DNA from: Nitrospira sp.
Lineage (GTDB): Bacteria > Nitrospirota > Nitrospiria > Nitrospirales > Nitrospiraceae
Assembly (NCBI GenBank): GCA_024998685.1
Contig: JACOEH010000013.1
Coordinates: 45,702-109,701, forward strand
Direction of reading: 5' to 3'
Length of the DNA: 64,000 bases
The translations under genes and the position numbers were made by a program. Shown here in pieces: positions 8,826-16,545 of this stretch (its first letter is position 1; each line of letters starts with the position of its first letter). The notes beneath the pieces are model-generated. The model searched no databases, had not been told where the DNA came from, and was given only the letters and a program-made list of their open reading frames with translations.

Positions 8826-8852
8826 CCTCGGATGGAGAATCTCCATCCGAGG
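8826..8852 (+). terminator. Perfect 12-bp stem hairpin after the OmpA gene
   Basis: CCTCGGATGGAG and its exact complement are separated by AAT, 10 bases after the OmpA stop. No T-run follows directly, so it may be an mRNA-stabilising or Rho-independent-like hairpin rather than a strong terminator. A second palindromic stretch with flanking GTGAAAAA/TTTTTCAC arms lies at about 8898-8928. Confidence 0.55.
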
Positions 8853-8984
8853 CTCGACTGCCATTCGTTCATGCGAGCCGGCCATTCGGCTCTGGCTGTG
8901 AAAAAATTGGTCCCGGGATCTTTTTCACCATTCGGCAGAGCCATTTTTTTTCGTGTAAGCCCTTGACAGATACGAAACATCGCT

Positions 8985-9360
8985 CCTGACGCCGACAGCG
9001 CTCATCCACAGAACGGTGGTGAACCTGTGGATAGTGAGTCGAATAGTGGCCATAGTAGGGGTATGAGCAAGGGCAAATGGGTTATGTCAAGAACTCTTTC
9101 CTAGGAATATGCAAAAAAGTAATGAACGTATATAGGAACCACTATTACTTGTGGGTCTGACGATATGGGGCGGATGCCTAAAAAATAGGCGATCCGATGA
9201 ATAACCACACTATTCGCACCGTCTTTACCGAATAAAGCGACTTGTTCACATGGTTATCCACAGAAGATGGGGATGTGAATGCTCATGCCAATCTCTACGT
9301 ATAATAAAATTGTATCGATTAACGTTCGGCATTATTCGGCTACTTAACTAAATCGATTGA
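8985..9360. other. Intergenic region with DnaA-box-like 9-mers
   Basis: This gene-free stretch holds one perfect DnaA box (TTATCCACA, 9254-9262) and three single-mismatch relatives: TCATCCACA (9002-9010), TGTGGATAG in reverse orientation (9026-9034) and TTGTTCACA (9242-9250). AT-rich stretches lie around 9100-9180 and 9296-9350. It could be a replication origin, a DnaA-titration site or chance. There is no dnaA, dnaN, parA or gyrB gene nearby. Confidence 0.35.
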
Positions 9361-9372
9361 GCAGCGGGCTCT

Positions 9373-9766
9373 TCAGTTGTGACTGGCAGGCTTCGTGGAT
9401 TTCCACTTCCAGGGTGGGACGGGATTAGATTCAGCCCACATGCCCTTCCTCGCAGCTCTGGCCAGTTCTTCCATATCTTTCAGAGACTGATCGCCGGACT
9501 CTCCTGGCTGCACCCAAGCAAGCCCCTCTTTGACCAACTCATGGGCGATCTGTCGCCCATCCGGCAGCAGAATGTCGGCCATACGGTTGCTTCAGTTCGG
9601 GACAATCCACATTGCGAAGATAGACCATGTCCTTTCGGCCTTGATGATGAATTGTCAGGCGATCTCCCTCGTGAACCCTGAGGACTCGCGCAACGAAGTC
9701 CGCCCATGCGACCGTCGAACCGACCGACATGAGAATGAGACAGAGGATGGCAGAAGACTTTCTCAT
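9373..9766 (-). pseudogene. Thermonuclease-like (SNase) exported protein, internally deleted
   Basis: The N-terminal part has a signal peptide (MRKSSAILCLILMSVGSTVAWA, start at 9766) and the SNase beta-barrel start (RVHEGDRLTIHHQGR, VYLRNVDCPEL). The C-terminal part, in another frame, has DILLPDGRQIAHELVKEG and a GMWA motif, also typical of SNase. The roughly 35-40 residues between them, which hold catalytic Arg/Glu positions, are missing. Both sides of the deletion share TATGGCC, the codons of PYG and RYG in intact homologues, so a microhomology deletion best explains the loss and frame change. No intact nuclease can be made. Confidence 0.75.
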
Positions 9767-9938
9767 GATTCCGTATGCTACCCGCCTCACATCACCCCGC
9801 CAATGAATTCTCGATTTTGCACGAGAAAAATAAATGGAAGTCCGGAAGAGTGCTCCGCCCGACGTCCCCTTGACCTCATTATCCGTGAAGCGTAGAGTGA
9901 AATCTCGATACCGCCTCATCCTTTAGGAGGTGGTGACC

Positions 9939-10127
9939 ATGTTCCTCGCAGGCATACCACACCGACCGACCGGACATGGGAAGTGCGGACCCCGCCCTTC
10001 TTTATCTCTTATCAATTATCCCGCTGAGTTGTCTTGCGAAGATGTCATCGGGCTCGTGAGCCCGACAAACCTTTTTCGAGGTGACACGTCGCCACACGTG
10101 CGATTGCCCGATGTGGCAAGGAGGTAG
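9939..10127 (+). CDS. Possible short leader ORF, doubtful
   Basis: ATG at 9939 follows a good AGGAGG site and opens a 62-codon frame ending just before the next gene. The composition is unremarkable and the frame crosses a GC-rich hairpin (10048-10065), so it may be a leader or no gene at all. Confidence 0.2.
   Translation: MFLAGIPHRPTGHGKCGPRPSLSLINYPAELSCEDVIGLVSPTNLFRGDTSPHVRLPDVARR
10048..10076 (+). terminator. Hairpin with downstream T-run
   Basis: TCGGGCTC and GAGCCCGA form a tight stem followed after six bases by CTTTTT. It lies 50 bp upstream of the 320-aa protein gene and could attenuate read-through into it. Confidence 0.4.
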
Positions 10128-10129
10128 AT

Positions 10130-11092
10130 ATGTCGTACCGCTATAACACCACCGATATCATCGTCGGCGTAGGCATGTGTGCCATTCTTTTTGGAGGCCT
10201 CTTGTTGTTCCTCGCCGCCAACGGGACCTATCAGGCAGTCCCACCACAAGCGATAGCGTCGGAACAACAGGTAGGCATTGATAATGGCATGCGCCTACTT
10301 CAGCCAGCCCTCGGTCAGGCTATCGTCGAACAGGCGCTCCTCGAACGCCGTGCCAATCAAGCCGTCGCTCAATCGGTCTCTGAATGGAATCGCACGACGC
10401 TCGCATACCTCGAATTGGCATCCGGCTCGAGCAGCGCGTTGGGATCCGAGATGCGCCAGGCTCAAGCTGTGCCGATCAATCACATGGCGCGCGTGCAAGG
10501 TGTCATGGGACGAGCGATCGCCAACTTCACGACTCGCGGCGTTCGTCATGGTCTCTTGTCGGCCGATCAGTATGACGCGATTTACAATATGAAGATGATC
10601 GGCGCGATCCAAGCCCAAGGACAACGCCTGCATGACCAATTCGCCTCGACCTGGCAAGCCATGCTCGGACGCCGCATCGTCGAGGCTGCCCGACACGACT
10701 GGTTTCAGGCAGGCGCAATTCAGGAGCGGCTCGGCTCCGCTCTGGTCCGGGTGGTTCAGGCACAAATGAGCGCCGAAGAAGGACAGGCTGTGCAACAAGA
10801 GCAACTGGCAAGCTTGATATTTGCCGCCGTTCGCAACGAGGGCATACCCGATCGCCCGACGCAGACGACTGTTGCGGCAACTCCAACGGTGCCTTCAGCA
10901 AATATCGCCGTGGCTTCTACTGAATCAGCGTCATGGCCGGAGATCCCAATGACCTATTTGATCGCAGCCGGCCTTCTGTTGGCCACCGTCTTTTTGGGAG
11001 GCCTTTCTATGGCGGCGCAGAGCAGAGAAGCGAAAGCTCTCGCTCAGCTGAGACGGGAGGCCGACCGCTGGGCCTTTCGCATGGCAGCCTAA
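10130..11092 (+). CDS. Bitopic membrane protein, unknown function
   Basis: A 320-aa protein with an N-terminal membrane segment (VGVGMCAILFGGLLLFLAA, residues 12-31), a long helical Ala/Gln-rich extracytoplasmic region of about 240 residues, and a second membrane segment (YLIAAGLLLATVFLGGLSMAA, about residues 275-297) followed by a charged cytoplasmic tail. The layout resembles a sensor or chemoreceptor input region without a signalling domain. The following gene is a response regulator on the same strand 60 bp away, so a functional link is conceivable. Ribosome binding site AAGGAGG supports the start. Confidence 0.6.
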   Translation: MSYRYNTTDIIVGVGMCAILFGGLLLFLAANGTYQAVPPQAIASEQQVGIDNGMRLLQPALGQAIVEQALLERRANQAVAQSVSEWNRTTLAYLELASGSSSALGSEMRQAQAVPINHMARVQGVMGRAIANFTTRGVRHGLLSADQYDAIYNMKMIGAIQAQGQRLHDQFASTWQAMLGRRIVEAARHDWFQAGAIQERLGSALVRVVQAQMSAEEGQAVQQEQLASLIFAAVRNEGIPDRPTQTTVAATPTVPSANIAVASTESASWPEIPMTYLIAAGLLLATVFLGGLSMAAQSREAKALAQLRREADRWAFRMAA

Positions 11093-11152
11093 TACGAACG
11101 TGAACGGTTAACCGGTGCTCGACAGAATGAGGAAACATGTCGTCGGGCACCG

Positions 11153-11887
11153 GTGAGTCGGACTCATATGAAGAGAGAAACCCCTACGTCCGATCGCAGG
11201 CGGAGAAATACGGCCCATCACATCGATCCTGAAACAAGATCCCGATCCATTAGGCTGCTCATGGTCGAAGCCCAACGCCTGTTCAGGCAAAGTCTGCGGG
11301 TGCTCTTGGAACGGGAACGAGATATCGCAGCCGTGGTGGAGGCAACTGACGGCCGCGAGGCGTATCGCTTAGCGATGGAACACAAGCCCAATATCGTCCT
11401 CCTGGACGTCGATATGCCGGATCTCGATGTGGAATCGGCAACCTCACTGATTCACCGGCATCTACCCACGACGCGCGTGTTGCTGTTGGCCCGGTACGAT
11501 GAGGACAGTAGGATTGTCGCAGCCATGCAGGCTGGAGCCTTCGGCTACATCCTGAAGGACACCGATTGTACGGACTTCTTGCGCATCCTCAGAGCCACAG
11601 TGAGGGGAGAACACATCTTGTCGCCGGTCACACCCGAACATTTCGTTCACACGGTTCCTGGTGCGGTACGACACACTCATGAGAACAACAACATTCAGTT
11701 TTCCAATCTGACCGACCGTGAACGAGAGATATTGACTTGCGCGGCCGCCGGTCGGAGCAACAAGGAAATTGCAGACCAGTTGTGCGTTTCCATCGATACC
11801 GTGAAGACCCATCTGCATCATATCTATCAAAAACTTTTCGTCAATGGGCGTGTCGAAGCCATTCTCACCTATCTCAAGGCTCAGTGA
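11153..11887 (+). CDS. NarL/FixJ-type response regulator with degenerate receiver
   Basis: A 244-aa protein (possibly starting at Met6, 11168). The receiver domain spans about residues 32-150 and the LuxR/NarL helix-turn-helix about residues 178-240 (LTDREREILTCAAAGRSNKEIA and VSIDTVKTHLHHIY). The phospho-acceptor Asp85 (LLDVDMPD) and Lys135 (GYILKD) are kept. The acidic pair is reduced to Glu39-Ala40, and the switch Thr/Ser is Ala113 (LLLARYDED), so metal binding and phosphorylation are likely weakened. No histidine kinase is adjacent. It may act phosphorylation-independently. Confidence 0.85.
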   Translation: MSRTHMKRETPTSDRRRRNTAHHIDPETRSRSIRLLMVEAQRLFRQSLRVLLERERDIAAVVEATDGREAYRLAMEHKPNIVLLDVDMPDLDVESATSLIHRHLPTTRVLLLARYDEDSRIVAAMQAGAFGYILKDTDCTDFLRILRATVRGEHILSPVTPEHFVHTVPGAVRHTHENNNIQFSNLTDREREILTCAAAGRSNKEIADQLCVSIDTVKTHLHHIYQKLFVNGRVEAILTYLKAQ

Positions 11888-12067
11888 TCTCTTTTTAGTC
11901 GGTACTCACTCAATCGGTGTAGGCCGTAATTCAATCTTCCAGGCGATGGCGAAAGAAGAGCTCATCCCTTAATATTTTGTTGAATACAGAGAGGATGGTC
12001 CAGACACCTTAAAAAAGAGGACGCTATACGGGAAACAGGACGGTTTCAAACAAGGAGGTGACTGGTT

Positions 12068-12187
12068 ATGCATGATGTACACTTAAAGGACGACTTAACA
12101 CATGAGCCAGCATGGGTGTATTTGTATGCCGCGATTTTTATCGGGATCGTTGCCTTTGCACTCCTATCCGGCGGTTTCATGGGATGA
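12068..12187 (+). CDS. 39-aa single-pass membrane protein
   Basis: Too short for the ORF track. ATG at 12068 follows CAAGGAGGTG with ideal spacing. The product has an acidic N-terminus (HDVHLKDDLTHEP) and one hydrophobic helix (VYLYAAIFIGIVAFALLSGG). A clear Rho-independent terminator lies downstream, so it forms its own short transcription unit. The shape resembles accessory subunits of respiratory oxidases, but that is only an analogy. Confidence 0.7.
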   Translation: MHDVHLKDDLTHEPAWVYLYAAIFIGIVAFALLSGGFMG

Positions 12188-12248
12188 GGGGTTCATAGCC
12201 GGTTGCCGTAGTTGGAATGAGATGAGTGTTGCCGCCGCGACAGGAAGA

Positions 12249-12290
12249 CTACCGGAGCCGTCTCGAACGGCTTCCGGTAGCCTCTTTCTA
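12249..12290 (+). terminator. Rho-independent terminator after the 39-aa gene
   Basis: CTACCGGAGCCGT pairs with ACGGCTTCCGGTAG (one-base bulge) around a CTCGA loop, and is followed by a pyrimidine/T-rich tail (CCTCTTTCT). Confidence 0.75.
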
Positions 12291-12593
12291 TTCATGAGAC
12301 TGCTCGGATAAAATAGCTATCCTTCGTTAGCAATTCACCCTTCCATATGGTACAGTGACTTCACATGGAGCTCTGATCCTCGCGCTCTTCCCTCCCGTTC
12401 CGTTCCTGCGCGATTGAGGTTGATCAATACCTTGCGGTGAATTTGTCCGGCAAAAACCCCTTTTGCCCGCTGATCGATGGAATCAATTGAGCTGATACCT
12501 ATGCCCGATGGTTTTCAGCAGCCTAATCTCAGGTCCAGCAGGCCGCAGAAGGAGAAAAATAGCGATGTGTGGTCACGTAGGGAGTGAATATTC
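12291..12593. other. Intergenic, nothing recognised
   Basis: About 300 bp without an ORF, repeat or RNA structure that I can support. It presumably holds the promoter of the next gene. Confidence 0.4.
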
Positions 12594-12959
12594 ATGAATG
12601 CCGCAAAGAGTAATCGACCGACACCTGCGAGCCATTGGGTCCGCATCCCAGACGGCACGAGAGTGCGTCATCGATCTGAAGCCTATGAGGGGGTGATTGA
12701 CGGGTTGACCGAGATCGTATCTGGTTCGGATCGCAACCCGGATGGAAAAACACAATATCGTGTAAACGTGGGCGACAGTACGCGGTTGCTCGTCTCGGAG
12801 GATCACCTCAATATTCTCCTCGACAATAAAAACTTGGTTCTGCTCGCTCGCGAATCCGAACTGTATCGTCGGAACGTCACCGACCGACTACGGGCGGTAT
12901 TTGCGGAAGATCGATTCGTGATGATCGGTAACAAGGGGCCGACATCGCCTGGCAGGTAG
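12594..12959 (+). CDS. Small protein with SH3-like/KOW-type region, unknown function
   Basis: A 121-aa protein. The centre (RIPDGTRVRHRSEAYEGVID followed by YRVNVGDSTRLLVSEDHL) has the glycine and valine spacing of a small SH3-like beta-barrel such as those in KOW or remodeller-associated domains. The C-terminal 45 residues are charged and helical. There is no signal peptide. It heads a run of three small basic proteins on the same strand. The function is unknown. Confidence 0.5.
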   Translation: MNAAKSNRPTPASHWVRIPDGTRVRHRSEAYEGVIDGLTEIVSGSDRNPDGKTQYRVNVGDSTRLLVSEDHLNILLDNKNLVLLARESELYRRNVTDRLRAVFAEDRFVMIGNKGPTSPGR

Positions 12960-13022
12960 AGATCGTTTGAAGGCAGATTCTGCCGCGCATGGATGCATGA
13001 AAACCTTTGAATGGGAGAAGCG

Positions 13023-13292
13023 ATGAATACATCATGGGGGACCAAAGCCTCGCACCGAAGAAAGCGGGCCATTCGTAGAACGAAGGTCCGCTGGGACCTG
13101 CTTGGACTACAAGACCCGGAACGGACGATGTCGACAATGTCGATAGATGATATTCGCCGCCAGATCATCTCAGCGGCAAGCCAGGGCCTGAGCCCTGATA
13201 CGCTTTCCCGTTCCGATGAAAAGGCCGGACGCCCCAAACCGCACCCCAAGGCGTCCGTGGCGACCCGCAAGCGTGGTGCCGCTTCACAGTAA
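13023..13292 (+). CDS. Small basic protein, unknown function
   Basis: 89 aa from the internal ATG (MNTSWGTKASHRRKRAIRRT), which follows GGAGAAG by 4 nt; the track start at 13011 lacks a site. It is very rich in Arg, Lys and Ser, with a basic N-terminus and a Pro/Lys-rich tail, suggesting nucleic-acid contact. It lies between two other small genes of similar character. Confidence 0.45.
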   Translation: MNTSWGTKASHRRKRAIRRTKVRWDLLGLQDPERTMSTMSIDDIRRQIISAASQGLSPDTLSRSDEKAGRPKPHPKASVATRKRGAASQ

Positions 13293-13329
13293 GGCGTTAC
13301 CTACACACCGCACCTGAAAGGAGGGCATC

Positions 13330-13515
13330 ATCGCAGGAACAGGCAAGACCACAAGCGCTAAACGGGACCGTGAGAAAGCGCGTCAGCAGAAACAACGCGA
13401 TAAGGAAGCGCGCCGGGAACAACGGAAGGCCGCCAAGCTCAACCGGCCGGCACAAGAAGGGGAAGACCCTGATCTCGCCGGCTTGCATTGGGGTCCGCAA
13501 CCTCCGCTTTATTGA
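13330..13515 (+). CDS. 61-aa basic coiled-coil protein with an apparent ATC start
   Basis: Missed by the track because it has no ATG, GTG or TTG. An AAAGGAGG site (13317-13324) precedes tandem ATC codons (13327 and 13330) that open a frame reading AGTGKTTSAKRDREKARQQK, then KLNRP, then a C-terminal DPDLAGLHWGPQPPLY before TGA. The Lys/Arg/Gln-rich helix and conserved-looking tail appear genuinely coding. Initiation at ATC would be rare; an ATG-to-ATC mutation or a read error is equally possible. Confidence 0.5.
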   Translation: MAGTGKTTSAKRDREKARQQKQRDKEARREQRKAAKLNRPAQEGEDPDLAGLHWGPQPPLY

Positions 13516-13563
13516 TCAGAGTCACCGGCCGTATCTATGAACCGGTGATTCACCTTCTCCGCT

Positions 13564-15291
13564 CTATACTGCCGCCGTCTCCTTAAACTGGTGATCACGG
13601 TAGGCTGCCAGTGTGGAAGCAAGGGAACGTTTCAACTCCAGGCGCTTGGGTTTGCCGGTCGAAGTGTAGGGCACTGCATCTCCAAATCGAATAATCTTTG
13701 GACATTTGAAGAACGGAAGCCGTTGACGGCAATGCGCCAGTAATTCAGCTTCAGTGGGCGGAGAGATGTCGTTCCTCGGCACCACGTAAGCGGCAATCTC
13801 TTCGCCATAGTAGCGATGCTGAAACGGAACAGCCATTGCAAATCGGACGAGAGGGTGGTTCCTCAACACCTCGTCGATTTCCAATGGAGCAATGTTGACA
13901 CCGCCTCGGATAATCAATTCTTTGAGGCGACCCGAAATGAAGAAAAACGGCTCCCCCGCCTTATCTCTTACGTAAAAGCCCTCGTCTCCGGAACGGAACC
14001 AACCCCATTGAAACGCCGCATCATTGGCATCGTCCCGCTTGAAGTAGCCGGCACATACCGTCCCCCCGCGGATGCATATTTCTCCCTTTTCCATTTCCGG
14101 CAGCAATTGCCCGTTTCCTCCCACGATCGCCATTTCGTTATGTCGTAGCGGAACTCCGATAGAAGGAAACTCATAATCCCTGATCCAGTGGCGATGCGCG
14201 TCGTGCGGGAGTCCATTGGGCAGAAAACAGGAATAACAGGTCGTTTCGGACAAGCCGTACCCATGGCGAATCGGAAATCCGAATCGATCTTCGAACCGCG
14301 TGGCGGTATCTCTGAGCAAGGGGCCCGCACCACAGATGAGTCCGACGAAACCATCCAGCTTGTATGCAGCGAGATCTTCGTCCGCATCGAGGAGAAATTC
14401 CAGGAGTGTCGGCACGACGCTCACGCACGTCACTCGCTCTTCATGTAATCTCCGCCAGAACGTCGCGCTCTTGAACTTGCGATTCAGGACGATGCGGCCT
14501 TTACAATAAAACGGCGTGATCAGCGTGACGACGATGCCGTTCACGTGATGAATCGGGAGCACGCCCATCAGGCGGGTGTCCGCGCCAAACCGATGCCGCT
14601 CGGCGATCGCATCGGCATCGAGAAGCAAATTCCCCACGGTGAGAACCACACCTTTGGGTGGACCGGTGGTTCCGGATGTATAGACGATGAGCGCTTCGTC
14701 GTCCAAACTGGGCGTATAATGAGGTATACCCAAGGAAGAGAGGGACGCCGCCCTATCAGCTTTCATCCTGTGCTTCGGGCCCTCTACAAAGCCTTCATCA
14801 TTCACCGCGATCATATGGCGTAAGGCCGGAAGCTCTCGTTGAAGGTCTTTCACTTCATCAAGAGAGGTGTGCCAGCAACAGACGGCCGACGCCTCGGAAT
14901 GTTCCAAGATGTAGCGCTTCTTATCGGCGGGCTCTTCAATGTTGATTGGAACAATCGTGACACCCAAGATCCACGCCGCAAAGTACAGCACCACGGTGAC
15001 GTCATGGTTAAAGAGGATCGTTGCCAGCCGATCTCCCCTCCGTACTCCCGCATGGTCATGGAGAAACGTGGCGACCAATTGGACCACCGCTCCGAATTCC
15101 GTATAGCTGTAGGTAGAGCGGACAGTCTTGTCATCGTCGCAATACGTCAAGAATGTCCGATCGATCAAGGCGCGATCATGGATGCGGACTTCGAAGAAGT
15201 CAGCGAACGAGTTCCATGGAAGCGTGAGGTATGGCTCGTCGACCTTCCGCGCCCGCATGATGTGCTCAGGTAGGTCGATGAGTGGAGACAT
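13564..15291 (-). CDS. Acyl-CoA synthetase (AMP-forming)
   Basis: A 575-aa member of the adenylate-forming family, normal length. The ATP/AMP signature is YTSGTTGPPKGVV (about residues 207-219), with the later GYGLSE motif, the hinge region SGDEGFYVRD/FISGRLKELI, and the catalytic C-terminal Lys in TSTGKPKR. It activates a carboxylic acid to acyl-AMP and then acyl-CoA in the cytoplasm. The substrate is not readable; it lies downstream of prpC/prpB/prpD on the same strand, so a short-chain acid such as propionate or a branched acid is plausible. Confidence 0.85.
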   Translation of the reverse strand: MSPLIDLPEHIMRARKVDEPYLTLPWNSFADFFEVRIHDRALIDRTFLTYCDDDKTVRSTYSYTEFGAVVQLVATFLHDHAGVRRGDRLATILFNHDVTVVLYFAAWILGVTIVPINIEEPADKKRYILEHSEASAVCCWHTSLDEVKDLQRELPALRHMIAVNDEGFVEGPKHRMKADRAASLSSLGIPHYTPSLDDEALIVYTSGTTGPPKGVVLTVGNLLLDADAIAERHRFGADTRLMGVLPIHHVNGIVVTLITPFYCKGRIVLNRKFKSATFWRRLHEERVTCVSVVPTLLEFLLDADEDLAAYKLDGFVGLICGAGPLLRDTATRFEDRFGFPIRHGYGLSETTCYSCFLPNGLPHDAHRHWIRDYEFPSIGVPLRHNEMAIVGGNGQLLPEMEKGEICIRGGTVCAGYFKRDDANDAAFQWGWFRSGDEGFYVRDKAGEPFFFISGRLKELIIRGGVNIAPLEIDEVLRNHPLVRFAMAVPFQHRYYGEEIAAYVVPRNDISPPTEAELLAHCRQRLPFFKCPKIIRFGDAVPYTSTGKPKRLELKRSLASTLAAYRDHQFKETAAV

Positions 15292-15334
15292 ATTCGCTCC
15301 TCGGCCCCGTATTGCTCAAGCGAGGCCTCATCAA

Positions 15335-15363
15335 CCGTTCCTGCACGATGTGCTCAGGAACGG
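15335..15363. repeat. Inverted repeat at the end of the citrate synthase gene
   Basis: CCGTTCCTG and CAGGAACGG flank an 11-base loop, overlapping the 3' end of the citrate synthase gene and preceding the acyl-CoA synthetase. It may attenuate transcription between the two. Confidence 0.4.
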
Positions 15364-16532
15364 TGATCAAGAGGGACATAGTCCCTCCTCGACGGTCCCG
15401 TGTAGAGGGCGCGTGGCCTCATCAACCGATTGTGGTCCTGCTGTTCGATGACATGGGCGCACCATCCCGTGATGCGGGAGCAGACGAACAACGGCGTGTA
15501 CAGCTCACGAGGGATCCCCATCAGGAGATAGGCCACCGCCGTGTAGAAATCCAAGTTGGGGTGGAGACCCTTTTCTTGTTCCATGACGCGATTGACGGTC
15601 GTCGCAATCTCGTACCATCGATGATCGCCGCAGATCCGGCTCAACGATTCGGCGTGTCGTTGAATGATGATGGATCGAGCATCGCCTTTCTTGAGCACGC
15701 GATGACCGAAACCCATGATCCGGTGTTTCTTCACGAGAGCCTCTCGCACCCATGTTTCCGCCCGTTCGCGACTGCCGATATCGAGAAACATTTCAGCCAC
15801 AGCTTCATTGGCCCCGCCATGAAGCGGCCCCTTGAGCGCCCCGATCGCCGAAGTAATGGCCGAGTACAGATCCGTCATGGTCGAGGCGGTAACGCGCGCA
15901 GCAAACGTGGAGGCGTTAAATTCGTGTTCGGCATACAGCGTGAGAGAGACATCGAGAACACGAGCCATGGCTTTCGCCTGATCATCCTCTCGTCGGTCGG
16001 TGAGGAGGTACAAGAGATTCTCAGCGAAGGTTAGATCATCGTGCGGCCGGCGGCGGGGTTTTCCGGTTACGAGTCGGTAGGAGGCCGCGATCATCAGCGG
16101 GATTTGTGCCAGCAGCCCGATCGATCTGTACACGTTGGCCTCATGCGAGTTGTCGGCCGTATCCGAATCAACCACGCCCAACAGCGAAACACCCGATCGG
16201 ACAATGTCCATCGGGTGTGCGTCGGAAGGCACCGCGCCAAGGAACACTTCGAGGAGGCGAGGAAGGACGGCCCGATCGATGAGTTGTGCCGAGAAGTTTG
16301 CCAGCTCTTGCCGATTCGGCAGATGAGCAAATAAAAGCAGATAGGCCACTTCCTCAAACGCGCTGTGCTCCGCCAACTCGCGGATCGGGTAGCCTCGATA
16401 GAGGAGACCGGCTTCTCCTTCATCGACGAGGCAAAGCGCCGATTCTCCGGCGATCACTCCTTCGAGACCAGGGCTATAAGCAGAACGGTCTTTCATCTCT
16501 GTCGCGGGAGACTCGTTCATGACGGTGCTCAT
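15354..16532 (-). CDS. prpC: Citrate synthase family, probable 2-methylcitrate synthase
   Basis: A 392-aa type II-like citrate synthase. The three catalytic elements are present: His in the LKGPLHGGAN loop, His in the GFGHRVLKKG loop and Asp in LDFYTA. The conserved YAEHEFNASTF segment is also present. It condenses acyl-CoA with oxaloacetate. It is placed immediately after prpB and prpD, and its length matches 2-methylcitrate synthases rather than the longer hexameric TCA enzyme, so propionyl-CoA is the likely substrate. Start supported by GGGAGG 4 nt upstream. Some activity with acetyl-CoA is usual in this group. Confidence 0.85.
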   Translation of the reverse strand: MSTVMNESPATEMKDRSAYSPGLEGVIAGESALCLVDEGEAGLLYRGYPIRELAEHSAFEEVAYLLLFAHLPNRQELANFSAQLIDRAVLPRLLEVFLGAVPSDAHPMDIVRSGVSLLGVVDSDTADNSHEANVYRSIGLLAQIPLMIAASYRLVTGKPRRRPHDDLTFAENLLYLLTDRREDDQAKAMARVLDVSLTLYAEHEFNASTFAARVTASTMTDLYSAITSAIGALKGPLHGGANEAVAEMFLDIGSRERAETWVREALVKKHRIMGFGHRVLKKGDARSIIIQRHAESLSRICGDHRWYEIATTVNRVMEQEKGLHPNLDFYTAVAYLLMGIPRELYTPLFVCSRITGWCAHVIEQQDHNRLMRPRALYTGPSRRDYVPLDHRS

Positions 16533-16545
16533 AGGTCCTCCCTTC

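Noticed and set aside
9930-10127. 65-aa plus-strand ORF as a definite gene
   Set aside because: The site upstream is good, but the sequence spans a terminator-like hairpin and has no protein-like features, so it is listed only as doubtful.
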